64,000 nucleotides of DNA from positions 620,001 to 684,000 of the forward strand of contig SMMW01000003.1 in assembly GCA_004794655.1 (NCBI GenBank), in the 5' to 3' direction. Both the position numbers and the translations under genes were made by a program. Origin of the DNA: Marisa cornuarietis. Taxonomy: Eukaryota > Mollusca > Gastropoda > Architaenioglossa > Ampullariidae. Below the pieces are notes generated by a model. The model was given only the letters and a program-made list of their open reading frames with translations, did no database searches and had not been told where the DNA came from. Positions 1 through 12,800 of this stretch are shown here, in pieces (within the stretch, counting starts at the first letter, position 1; every line of letters starts with the position of its first letter).

Positions 1-829
1 AGAAACGTAGCTTTGCACACTGGAGGTCAGACTGTCGCAACTCTGTGAGAATGAACCTGGCTTCCCTACTTTGTCACACAAACCGAAGAGATATTTGCTT
101 CTCTGTTTAGATTTTCTTGTCTCTGTCTTTGATAGAGTTTGAGAATGCTGCGGACACTCTTCTATGTGATTAGCTTCGATCGACTCAGACTTTCGATGAA
201 AAGACGGTGCCAACTTACGCCGCAAGTTGCGTAGAAGCCCAATCTTGTCTCTCCTCTTTTGGCTTATATCTTCTATCGTTGTTTGTTCGTCTGCGTGGTT
301 CTGTTGTGACAAAACCTGATGTGAGTCACACAGCATTTCTCGTTCCTCACCTCCAACACTTTCGATCTGTCGAATATCGCGACCAACATCAGTGGTCTTG
401 GGAGACTCTCCACGGGAACGTCTGTTCGTTGATAATATAATACCTTTGAAACTTATCTTCTTCATCATCTTTTGCACACACAGACACATGGGTTAAGCAT
501 GGTAACAGCACCTATGTGAGACGATAACCTGTATAACAACTCACAAATTCCACCCAGGGCGATGCTGCTATCTACAGAAGACGTCAGTACGCATGCGCCT
601 GAAATTTCTTCCGTATTTTTGGTCTGTGCACTTCTGCATTCTTTAGCTGCAATTTGTCTAAAATAAGTGTTAACAAGTTATTAGAACTATCATGTTATGC
701 CCGCACAAAATTTCTTAAGGTTCATTGTGATCATTGATAATTTTATATCCCACCATTTCGATATTTAAGTTTTGCAGACTGCTTTCTCGCTATTTTTGTC
801 AATTCAGTGCGGAACGTAGATTACGAAAA
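1..829. other. Region upstream of GPATCH1
   Basis: No protein-like coding sequence was recognised. The open frame at 207-440 has no family resemblance and lacks an ATG start. The part from about 560 to 830 is the likely GPATCH1 promoter and 5' UTR. A divergent gene on the minus strand beyond the left edge cannot be excluded. Confidence 0.5.
578..615 (+). promoter_or_regulatory. Probable GPATCH1 core promoter motifs
   Basis: A CRE-like GACGTCAG (about 580-587), an NRF1-type palindrome CGCATGCGC (590-598) and an ETS-like CTTCCG lie within 40 bp, about 220-250 bp before the GPATCH1 start codon. This grouping is common at housekeeping promoters with dispersed start sites. No TATA box is obvious. 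The assignment rests on motifs alone. Confidence 0.45.
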
Positions 830-3800
830 ATGGCCGCGTCCAGTGATTCAGAAGAGGAAAACTTCGTCGAACTAGGCGAACCCTTGCCATTCATTACAGG
901 TAATGTTGATATGAAACTACCATAAGGTGAAAGTTATACCAATACAGCTATGCTTTATTCATAATACTTTTAATGTCATTAACCTAGTATAAAATTAACT
1001 GATTATTTATTGCAACTGAGACTTGTCTGTACTCAACAGTCTATTGACTAAACCAAAAAGAGTTTTACCTGGCTAGGGGTGGAATGGGACAGTTTATTAT
1101 CGTCATTTATTATTTTTTTATTTAATCACCTTTAAAGTTACACTTTTAGTACTTAACTACTCTCATTATCGTTGTGTGTGTGTGTGTGTGAATGAAAACA
1201 AAGTCACATCTTATTTTTTTTTTTTTAAAGCTTCCGTTTGACTACTTGACTAATTAACTTGATAACAATTAGCAACTGCCCCGTTAACATACAGAGCATA
1301 GGATTTTGATGCCATCTCGCATCTCCATATGCCATATTAATCAATTAAATTAGCAACCACTTTTCTTTAATAATGGCAGCTTAACTACATATATCACATG
1401 ACAGATTTGTCTTTGAAAAATGTAGTTCTGTCTTGTTTACATACAGTACCCAAGTAGTGAATGTTTGCAGATGGTGATGGGTAATTTGACTAATAACTTA
1501 TTTAACTGATGATTGAATCATCTTGTGGGTGTGGTAAAAATAGACTCGTGGTGAAATGACTGGCCACCTCTGTCTCCTTCTACCATTTCATTTTACTTTT
1601 AAAACTAAGGCATGCCGTATGACATGCACAAATAGAAAAACATGTGCTGAGATATTACAAATAATGTTTAGTGACCATGCAGGCTCAAATTGGTAATATT
1701 GGTCAAAGAAGAAATTTGTGATATGAGAAATGCTCCACTGACAATGTGAAATTCTATGAAAAAACTGTAATAAGCAGTAAGATTGGGAAAAGGTGAAAAA
1801 AACCCATACAGACTATGCAAATTTATGTAAAACTTGATGTTTATGATGGCATTGATTGTGGTGGTTATTTAAATGGCAGAGAGGTCACCAAGTTAATCTA
1901 GTCCTAAGTGACTTCAGATCTAACATATGTAAACATGTTTACATTATGCTATAGGTGATGGAAACAAGAAGCCTATTGCTCTGCAAGCTGCACCTACTAA
2001 AGAAGCCAAAGGTCCCCCCAGATTTCATGGAGCTTTTACTGGTGGCTTTTCTGCTGGCTACTTTAACACTGTGGGCACAAAAGAAGGTAAGCTGTCTGTC
2101 TTTTACTTCTGGATTTCTGCAACTTTCTTACCAAAGTGTTAGTGGGTACCAAAAATGGTAAGGTGTCTACCTTTTAATAATAATAGGCTTCTATGTTAAT
2201 AGCAGAGTGAGACTCAGTTGGTGGGGTGGAGCAGTACAGCTGCGTGTCATCAGCATGGGATTGATGAAAGTGGTTTTGTGTACAAAATAAACAGAATGGG
2301 GTCGAGTACTGAGTCTTAAGGGACTTCGCAAGAAAGGAGAGTAAGGGCGAGATGTTAGAACAACAAACACAGTGTGGATCCTTATCAGTTGGATATGAAT
2401 TATACCATACTATTGCGGGTCCAGATATTCTGTAGAGGACATGAAGTCTTTGAAGGAGCAAAGAGTGGTCAATATTGTCTGATTTGTTCTTGCTGGATTT
2501 TTGCTGTCTAGTCTTTTACCTAGCTGCTAGTGGGCACCAAAGATGGTAATATGTCGACCTTTTACTACTGGATTTCTGCTGAGTACTTTCTTACCTAGTT
2601 GTTTTTGGGCCACAGAAAGTAGTATTTTTATGTTGTGAGTAACTTTGCAGCTGGATGCACTATAGGAACCAAAAGTTTTACCTTTATTTTTAAAATGTGC
2701 ATTTGTAACTGGTATTGTCACAGAAAAGAATAATAAGATCTATTAAAAAATTAAATACTTTTTTTGTCATGGAAGTGAAGTTATTAAAGAATATATTTCT
2801 GCTGTACTCACCAAAAATTGTATATGCATCCATGTAAAGTCTTGCTATGAACAGTTGAACTGAACAGTATTGGTGCATGTAGCACACATCTTACAGGACT
2901 GGACTGTGCTTGCAAGTGAATCCTGCTGTGACTAAACTGTCCTTATTAGCGATTCCTGCTGTAACTACTGTAGTCTGTTGCAGGATGGGCGCCATCAACA
3001 TTTGTTTCCTCTCGGTCAAAGAAGCAGGAGTTATCTGATCAGAGGCCAGAGGATTTTATGGATGAAGAGGTAAGCAAGATCACAAAAAAATGTCAACGAC
3101 ATCTTGGAAATAGGTTAATGGAACTCTTTCTGGTAAGGGAAAAAAACTCAGTGCAAGGGAAGTTACTCTCACCTTGTAGCAGACGACAATAGATTGTGCT
3201 ACGATGTCAGACACTACACTTACCCAATTTTGTATCTGTTTTTTGCCCAAATTTGAAGCGGTCCCCTGGGATCCCATTGACGAAAATTGAAGGGGTCCTC
3301 TGAACTTTTAATGTGTACTGTACGCAATTTTTTGCGTTAGCAGAAGCCCTGGTGTTATTGCTAGGAAAGCAGTTCTGTAACAGTCTGTTCTTAAAGGTTT
3401 GTAAAATTACTTGCATCTCAGCTGTGAAGTCTTGTAGCAGTTGGCAGCATCATTTTTACAGCTTCTTGTTAGTTTCATATGATCTGAGTTTTGAAAGCTT
3501 GAAACAGGTGATGGATTTGTTGGGTAAAGAAGTCACATAGCCTGGTAGCTATAGGGACAATAAGAGTAGTTCACCATGTCTAGGCCAGAGCCCAGCCCTT
3601 TCTTTCTGTTGCCTTTGTCGTTCCTGTTAAATCTGGAACTTATTTAGTCTTGAAAGTTGCTGTGGGTGGTTGGGCCAGATAAGGTGTTTCAGACTGAGCA
3701 GATCTTAAACCAAAGACCTACTCCACAGCTGAGTACACTAAGGGTACATGAAGCACCAGACTACAAAACTTCCTAGCTCCAACTACCCCTACAGCATCTT

Positions 3801-6800
3801 ACCAGTATGGTAGTATAAACAAAAAAGAATATTTTATATAATTTTAATCTACAGAACTTTAACAATGTGGATGTAAGGTAAAATGCATATTAATCAAGTG
3901 CTTATGAGGGGCTAGCATGATAAAAATCTTTCGTGGTGTACTGAAGTGTTGCCATTGTTAATAACCTTTTAAAACTGGTGGTCTTGGAGGATGTTGTACT
4001 TGTAGTCATCTTCAACTATTGTGTAAAAAAAAAACTTGCTTAAATTTGCTTTGTTGGTGGTGGAATTAGGGGAAACCTGTCATCACTCCATGCAGACTAG
4101 GCATGTCGTAAGTTTGCTATGTTGTTGGTAGGATTTGGGAGAACATGGCATTGCTCCACGAAAACTGGTCACATCAGATGCTTTTACTTCTGAAGAAAGG
4201 AATCGCAAGCGCCACTCTGATATGATTGCTAGGACAAGAGACACTGTCCTGCCTGTTACTCCTGCTCTGATTGACCTGATTGTGCCGGAAAGGTGAGTGA
4301 TTTATCAACATATACAGCAGTCAACAAAACAAAACAAAAAAAAGTGGATATGAGTTCTCGATCCAGAAAATAGATTTCTGTCCAGAGAAAAAAATCTCAG
4401 GGGTTATCGTGAATGACACAATGAGCCAACAGGACTCTATATCTTAACTTTGACCCTTGCTGAAACATCTGCAAATAAAAAATAGCTTTATTAATCCTTT
4501 CCAGATAATTATTTTGACTGCCAACAGTAACAGAAGGACATCGCTTTACATAGGACATTAATAAAAGAACATAAACTGACTACATCTAATTCATTACACA
4601 GACATCTACATTCTCTTTCCCAGTTAATAAAAATCTGCACACATGCATGTTACCACTCAAAATAGGAAAACATTATAACATCGGTTCAGAAATATTTATA
4701 ATTGGTGAATGATGATTTATCATGGGAGATGCTTTGCTGTGTACAAGTATTTTTCCTCTTATTATTTCTGCTACTTGTGTGTCATTATTAAAGGGTTTAG
4801 TGGAGTTATAAATTATTTTCTCCCCCTCATTATTTCTGTTATCTGCATATCATTATTAAATTGTTATATCGTTACCACATTTTCAGTATTGATGTAGTGC
4901 ACTAAAGAACCAATACTTTGATAAAGGTTGGTTACATTCTTCCAGCATAGAGATTTTTGTGTTTTATTTATGTTTTTATTTCTTTATTTCTTTTTTCCTT
5001 GTGTACCATTCATTAACTAAGTGGGCTGAGACTTTGGATAAAGACATACAGTGCTTGCAAATGTCCCTGTATCATAAGTAAATTGGAGATTTTACTTTTT
5101 GATGACCATTTTTTTTTATTATCCATTTTCTTTGATAATATGAAGAACTCTTCCTGATTTCCTTCACCAGAGAGAAGATCTAGTCCTTCACAAAATATGT
5201 GGAGAGATGTTTAAGTTGATTATAAGATCATTTACACACTTTCAGACTCTTAAAGCCATACCTGAGCAAGGATCTGTTCTGCAGAAGCTCGAATGCAAGC
5301 ATTACAAGAACTTATTTTCAGATAAAAATATAGCTCTCCGGAGTTTCCTCTAGAGCAGGATGGTGAGCCTCAGGTAAGACAGATCTTGCCAGCCTGAATC
5401 TCTGAGGAGGATTGGAGAGGGGTTGAAGAATGCGGGTACATTCCTCAACAAAAAAAAAAAAAAAAAATCTGCACATGATCAATAATAATAATGCAAAATT
5501 TCTAAAGTGCATACTCACACTCCTAAGGAGTATGCTCTTAGCTCTTAAGAATAAAAATGAGATATGGGCAACATACGAGGGATAATAATAATAATATAGA
5601 AACACTTGTATAGCGCACTTCCCTGCTGGCAGCAGCCCCAATGCGCTTTGACATCAGCAATCAGTCAGAAGTATCCATATAGATTAGCAGACTCCACAGC
5701 ACAACATCACCAAAGGCAAACTCAAAATGTTGTACACAAACTAAAAGTAATGGCGTTACGCAGAGCAACATTTCGGGTCTCCCACTGTCAAGGGGAGGTG
5801 AAGAAAGATTCGTCTGAATACTTCATTGGAAGTTTTAGGGCAACACAGTTGAGTAACCAGGCACTAAAGAAGCGAACGTGACAGCACCCTTAAAGCACAG
5901 ACGGCGCAGGACGATTAAAACCGCAAATCATGAAGAAACATTGTCCATCATTGGCGACATCATTGAGGCGTGGACATCCAACATCTATTCTGCTAAACTT
6001 GCAGCCATGAAGCACAGGCCCGCACATCACAAGATGGAAAACCGATTAGAACAAAGTACATTGCTAATTTTGCTACTGTAGTCAGCAGTCAAGTTGTCAA
6101 TGAAGCAGAGAGGGGTATGCTGCACATGGAACTGAGTAATTATATCACAGCCCCAACCTTTGACCCTTTATTTCAAAACTGTATCAAGCAGTATTGGAGA
6201 GAAGAAAGCCAGTGATGTTGGCTTGTGAGATAAGGTGGCACACTTAGAAAAAACATTCCCCAAAGTCAAACATGTCAAAGGTGCTCTGAGTGTTTTCACA
6301 TTCCATTTTGCGGAAGCATTATTATTTCTTCACATTGAACTTATATAACACACTTTAAGAATCATATTTTGCTCAAGTGAAACGGGACACTGCCTCTTAA
6401 TAATAACATTGCTAGCAATCGCATGATCGTAACATAAAATGTTTTATTGTGGAGCTACTTATCAGGGAATAAAGGGGTTTTATGACTGGCAATAGGCGGT
6501 GTTACATGTGTGAAAATAGCAATACTCATTTGCTCTGGTGACATAAGGCTCTCGGAGAGTCGTCAGTCTCAGGAAGATTTCTGGCTTCCATCAGTGAAAA
6601 GAACTTCACTCTAAAGTGCTTTGTCTCTTGTTATGATGCATTCCACTCTTTTTTCTCCTTTTTTCTCAGTCTTTGTCAAAGCACACTTCATGACTGCATA
6701 TGTTGTTGTTGTTGTTGTCTTTGAAAGGGAAAGTGCTTCCACCGAAAGGCGATTTCGCACTGTGGAGGGGGGGGGGGCAAGGGGGGAGCAGAGGGGGAAG

Positions 6801-9800
6801 CTGGAGGTGGTGGTGGTAAGGAAGGGAAGGGACCGGGAGAAGGGTTGTCGTTCTCTTTCGCGCAGGTGTTGTTTACTGGTGTTGGTGCCCTCTGCCATCT
6901 GTAGTGCCGTGCTCTTATGTCCTGTATGCCTGCCAAGCCCGCAGAGGTGGCGTACTCTCCAGGTTGCCGGATCTCTGAGGTTGCCCTATTTCTATATCCT
7001 AGACTTAGTTTGAGGACTTATTCAAGTTGTTTTTATACTGATTTGAAGAATAATGTTATGCTAGCAAGCTCATTTGTTCAGATATATCCTAATCTATGGG
7101 TTATTGTTTCAGTTATCAGAGTTTTCCAGGGGGAGGAGCTATTTAGTCATACCCTTGTATCTGTTTATATGAGCTTAGCATGAGGGTGGCTTGTCACCAT
7201 TGTTACTACTAATGCCAGTATAGTATGCCACTGCTCTTTTGGTGGGTTAAGACAGTTGTTAATGTTCAGTGCCAGCCTATGTTTATTTAAGACCTGTCTT
7301 AATTCTTCTCTTTCTTTTTTGTTTTCATGACACTCCAAAAGCACATGTGGGGTGCTAAGCCTATCCCCACATATGCATGTTATAGGGTCTTTGTATTGAA
7401 TTAAATATTCTCCACTTAGCCTCATTCTAGTTATCTTAGACTGGCGGGGCCTACTGGAATTAAAAAAAAGTAGCGTATTACTGGGTTGGTCATCTACCAG
7501 TCTCCTAGTTCCTTTACCTTCAGTTTTATATTTCTCCTGCCATCTTGTTTGTATTGCTGGTTTTATGGCTATTCTTCTCTCAGTTGGTGAAATAGAGATA
7601 TTTAGGGTGGTGACTTTAGGACTGCTACTCTGCTTTACAGCCAGTTTCGCTAGTTTGTCAGCTTTCTCGTTTCCTTTAATCCCAATATGGGAGGGGACCC
7701 AAAGGAACCTGACGTCTCCGTTTTCCTTGTTAATTTTATTTATGAGGGACAGTATCTCATATACAATGTCTATTCTGTTGGATGATTGGTTTTTAAGTGC
7801 CTGGAGTGCTGACAGGGAGTCCGATAGTATAAGGAATTGTCGTTGTTCAGTGTCTCTCAGCTTGAGACTGCATATGACTCATTGTTTTAATATTAATGTA
7901 AGTACAAAGATGGTACATGTTCCTCGGGTCTTTTTGTGCAATGCTGTAATAATAAAAATTTAACATCTGTGAAGATTTCTTTGAATGCCTCGGTAACTTA
8001 AACATTTTTATGATTAAAATGTTAGAATTTGTTTTTCATTACCATTTACAACAGTGTTAACTCATTTAGCGAAAGTTTAGCCTTTTAGTTAGTTTTTTCC
8101 CAAATATTTTAACTTAGTTCAGTTTTTTATTTCATAAAAGTTTATGGAATTTTCAAAACGTTTGCAGATAGAAAAGTGTACGAAAAATGTATTTGTTTGT
8201 TTGCAGACTTCCCATTGGCATTAGGCTTCTTCGTAAGATGGGTTGGAAAGAAGGGCAAGGAATTGGACCCAGACAGAAGGCAAAGAAGTCAATGAGGCAA
8301 AAAGCGCCTGTGGGTGTGTCATTTTTTTGCTGTTGTGTCGCTCGCTAATTAATATTTTTCCTGTAATGCTTTGTCAGTTATTTCAAAGTAGTGATGTAGA
8401 CATTTTAGGACTAAAGTGTTGATGCCATCGAGATCCGGTTATTTAATGAAAACTCTGATTTGTCTCTATTATCTTGTTCCATTTGCTTGGTACCATAAAT
8501 ACTTATTCTTTTGCTGTAGTTATAATTTTATAATTTAAAAGAATAAAGTTGTGATAGATGCAGTGTATTGTAATATTTCCAGTTTGGATAATAAAACTTT
8601 ATTATGAACAGAGCCTGGAGTTAAAATATATGGCTGTGCATTACCTCCCATACAAGATGGCAGTGAAAATGAGGTAATGATTTTGTGCACTCTTGTTATC
8701 ATATATTGACACAACTCAGAACGCAGAGTTCTATCATTTCATTATTTTATATGTAAAGCAAGAACTTCCATTAAATATAGCCTAGGCATAACAGAAGGAA
8801 AGATAATGTCAGTAACTAACATAAAATAATTATGGTGAAGGTTTCATGGGTATACATACTTTTGTCAGTTGTGCTTTTAGATTTAATTGTTTGTTTTTCT
8901 TTTGTCTTTTACACAATACTTTCCACCTACTGTAGTTTTTTTTCCTTTTTTTATGAATGCACTTGCAAACACTCCAGTGGTATCCAACAAACTCATACAG
9001 CTGCTAGAGTTTATTAAAACTCCTCTTTTGAGTAATCTGTTGGTAGGAAAGGAAAACAGTTTTATTTGAAACAAAAAAATTTTTCTGTCTGTCAGATGAG
9101 TGATAGTGATGTTGATCTCCAGAATGTGACCTTTGCTCCAAAGGATGTGGCCCCAATCAAAGTCATTTCCAAAGATAATGTTTTTGGTCTGGGATACCAT
9201 GGTCTTGATCCCACAGTGGCTTTGCCATCAACACACATCAGCTTGTTTGAGCCTCCAGCAGTGCAGTCTTCTCGCAGCAGGAAAGGCATTCGAGGACAGG
9301 TAATAATGCTTGTGTCACAATTATAGTCTTTCTTTTACACCTTTCAGTCTTGGGTCATTAGAAACTCTTGTTGTGTCTATAATCCCCTGTTTTTCTTAAG
9401 CATTCTGATATTATTTTTTTAGAGAGAGAGAGAGCATGTGTGAGAGACATAGAGCATGTTGATGTGAGTGCTGAACTTTTCCACTTTCATGTCTTGGTGT
9501 CATGCCTTTCCTATAAACTTGCAGGCGTTTGGTGTTGGTGCTCTAGAAGAGGAAGATGAAGACATTTATGCAGTTGACTCCCTTAGTAACTATGATCAAA
9601 CCATGGAGATTAATGATGACCAGCATTTTGGCTGGACAGCACCAGGCTCCCGGAAAAATATTGGTAGTGTTTACTTTCTCTTTAACTCGTTCCTTACCGC
9701 TCACACTCATAGGGGCCATCACGTGATCTTCGCCTGAACCCGGTTCGCACCCTATGGTGTGATGCAGTTTTTAACTTTTGTTACTCTTAAACATCGTTTT

Positions 9801-12800
9801 TTAGAAGAAAAACTTAATAAATAAGATAGCTTATTCATTTCTGAACACAATTGGCTTTCTTAAAAAATGTAGGAAGTAAGTTTTAACAGGAAGTCTTTGC
9901 ATTTTCCCACGCTACCTGTCTTTCTGTTTGGAAACGGGCTATCGAATTCCCGGTATTGAAATTTCGACCGGCAGCTTTGAAAATTTATATTTATTAATCT
10001 ACGGTAAAGATAACCAACTGTAATACACCGTTTTAAAGAGCTTTTTTAAAACATTCACTTGGTGTAAATTTTAAGATACATAGGTTTAGTCTTTGAGTAC
10101 TAAAATCAAATGGCCTGTACGTGTTTTAGAACACTTGAACGTAAATTTCAGAAATTAACAAAAAAATTATTTACACAATATATACAGACATAAAGTACCA
10201 AACAAACATATGATTTATTAGAATATACATTAGAATTTAAATATTACTTACTATTTTCTTCTCCTTTGCGGTTGTTGAAGTAGAAATCCATGTCAAATTG
10301 AGTAAACCGCAACGTACTTTCGATAGTTCAAAATGGCGCTCGACCATTTGTTTACATTTTTCCCTCTTACAAACGAATTTTTTGATTGGCTGGACTAGTT
10401 TTTAAAGGGAGGGAATCATGGTGGACTATTTCCAAAAGATTTCAGTAGTTTCTTCACTTATGTTATTTTCATTTACGTTGCGGGAGTTTTCTTTGAGCTC
10501 ATTATCATGACATTTTCTGTTGGGAAAACTATAAAAGTGTGTTTTCAAGCAAACACAAGGTAAGGCTGTTCCTTTTCTCTACATTTTGATCTATCATTAT
10601 CAATTTGAGTTGTTCTTCTACCTCTTTTAGTTAATTTTTTATGATTTTTTGAAAAAGGAGTAAATACATCCGTCCAAGGGGGTCAAACCGCCGCTTAGTC
10701 TACCGTAAGCATCGAGTTAAACAGCATTTACATTGCATCATGTACAGGAATAAGATATTTTGGATTAATTAGCACTCACATTATATCATATGATATGTCT
10801 GTGTGTGTGTGTGTGTGAGAGAGAGAAAGACTGAGCAAGCAGCTGCTGAAGTTACAACCAGCGAAGTGTGAGGGGGAGGAGGGTGGGACACAGAATCTCA
10901 TGTGCCCAGAGCACCAGATGGACAGCAGCATTCTGAACACATTGACGAGTAAGGAGAATAGAAAAAGGAAGGCCTGCAGAGAGAGTTGAAGTAATCCTGG
11001 TGTGAGAGACGACAACTAGCTTGACGGTGACAAAGAGTGTTGGATGGAGGAGAGGTGCCAGATGAAAGAAAAACGAAGCTTTGCCCAAGAAGAGATGTTG
11101 AGCTGCATGGAGAAGGTGGAGTTGGAATGGCACCAGAACTCTTAACACTGGGTGATACAGTTATCTATGTACCAGGCAGTCAGAGTAGCAGAAAGGCGGT
11201 GTATAGTGTCAGTGATAATTGCTTTATTCTTCCTTGGGATTCGGCTTGAAATTTCTGTGAGCGGGTGGGGTACATATAATTGTTTGTCATTGGCTAAGAC
11301 AAAATAGTGAGAGATAACAGTGCTCAGTGCCCAATCACAGGGGCTGCGTATAAACAGTTTAGAGGACGGGAGCAGTACAGAACCCTGGGGAGCACCGTAG
11401 AGGACTGGGAAAGGCTGGGAGGAACCGGAACCAATTACAACATTTAGGATCGGTAACTCTTAGACCAATTGATGATTGATCAGAATGTCATGGTCATGTG
11501 TATTAAACACAGCAGATAAATCAAGGAGGATAAGCAAACAAACCAGACAGTTATCAGGGACACAGAGGACGGTAAAACTCAGATGGAGAAGAGCTGTCTC
11601 TAGACTGTAATGAGGGGTGAAATGTTGTACAGATAGAAGAGATTTGCGATTAAGGTCTTCACTAAGGTGTCCTTTAGTGGTAGATACACTACCACAGACT
11701 TTTGTAATGTATTATAGTCTGACCTAAGCATTTATGTAAACTGTTGGACATTTGCATCAGTATTATTAAATGGATAACAACAAAAGTAGACAGTTTGCAT
11801 CAAAACTTTTGTAATCTTCAGTAGAACTTTTTTTTTTTTTTTAGTTCACTGATTCATTTATTTATTTTACAGAGGAACCACACAGATCAACTAATTTTCT
11901 AGGCAAGCTGCTGGAGGGTTTCACTGTGTCAGCTAAGCTCTTGCCACAGAAGAAGGTCTTTTCTCCTCCAACATTGCCAAGTACATTTAGACCTTTTCAC
12001 AGGTTCCGCAAAACTGCAGAACAGCTTGCCCAAGATGTAGTGGGCGATGTATCTTTTTGTGGTAAAAACTTAAGGGACACTCATAAACAGACCGCAGTGG
12101 ACAGAGGACTTCTTCTAGGAGAAACACCTATTGCTTGTAGGTATTGTTGTTTTTATTTGTAGTGAATTTGGGGAATGTACACTTGTTTGCACACATATGA
12201 ATACCTGAAAACCTTCCATTGCAGCATCAGTTTTCGACCTCATACCAAAGGCAGACATCAAGCGTATGGAGGCTATAAAAGAAGCAGCAAAGATGACTGC
12301 AAAAAGATTGCAGACTTCAGGAAAGCAGGATGGGAAGAGCTTTTTGGCTGAGACAGAGAGCTCATCGGGACTTGAGAAGTTTGAGTTCTCTGGCAATGAT
12401 CCTGTGTTGCAGTCTCCTGCTGTTGGTAGCACTGCAGTTTCCAGCACCTCCCCTCACATCTTAGATATTCAACTGGGACACCATCATGCACAGCTACAAT
12501 GTCTGATGCCAGATGAAGGAAAGGAGCCAGTGCCAGTGTTTCAAGGCAGTTTGTCATTTAAGCCATTCAAGAAAGACCCAGCCAAGCAGGAGCGGTATGA
12601 CAAGTATGTGGCACTCGTGAAGCAAGGAATCAAAGGTCAGTTACATTCACTTATTCTTTTAGCTTTCGTCTTGCAGAAATGATGATTTGCCTTAATAAGA
12701 TTATTTTATAATCAGTCATTCGAAACTGTTTACAGACCAGCAGGTTGAGTTACACTACAGAGTAAGACAACAGTCATACCTATGACATAGATTTGCTGGG

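Noticed and set aside
5606..6081. Two adjacent frames with Lys/Arg-rich peptides
   Set aside because: They follow a LINE/SINE tail, show no known domain and are interrupted by stops. Most likely the body of a non-autonomous element.
6611..7013. Overlapping open frames on both strands near 6611-7013
   Set aside because: Low-complexity G-rich and CAA/TTG-rich composition, no family match, and location in a GPATCH1 intron.
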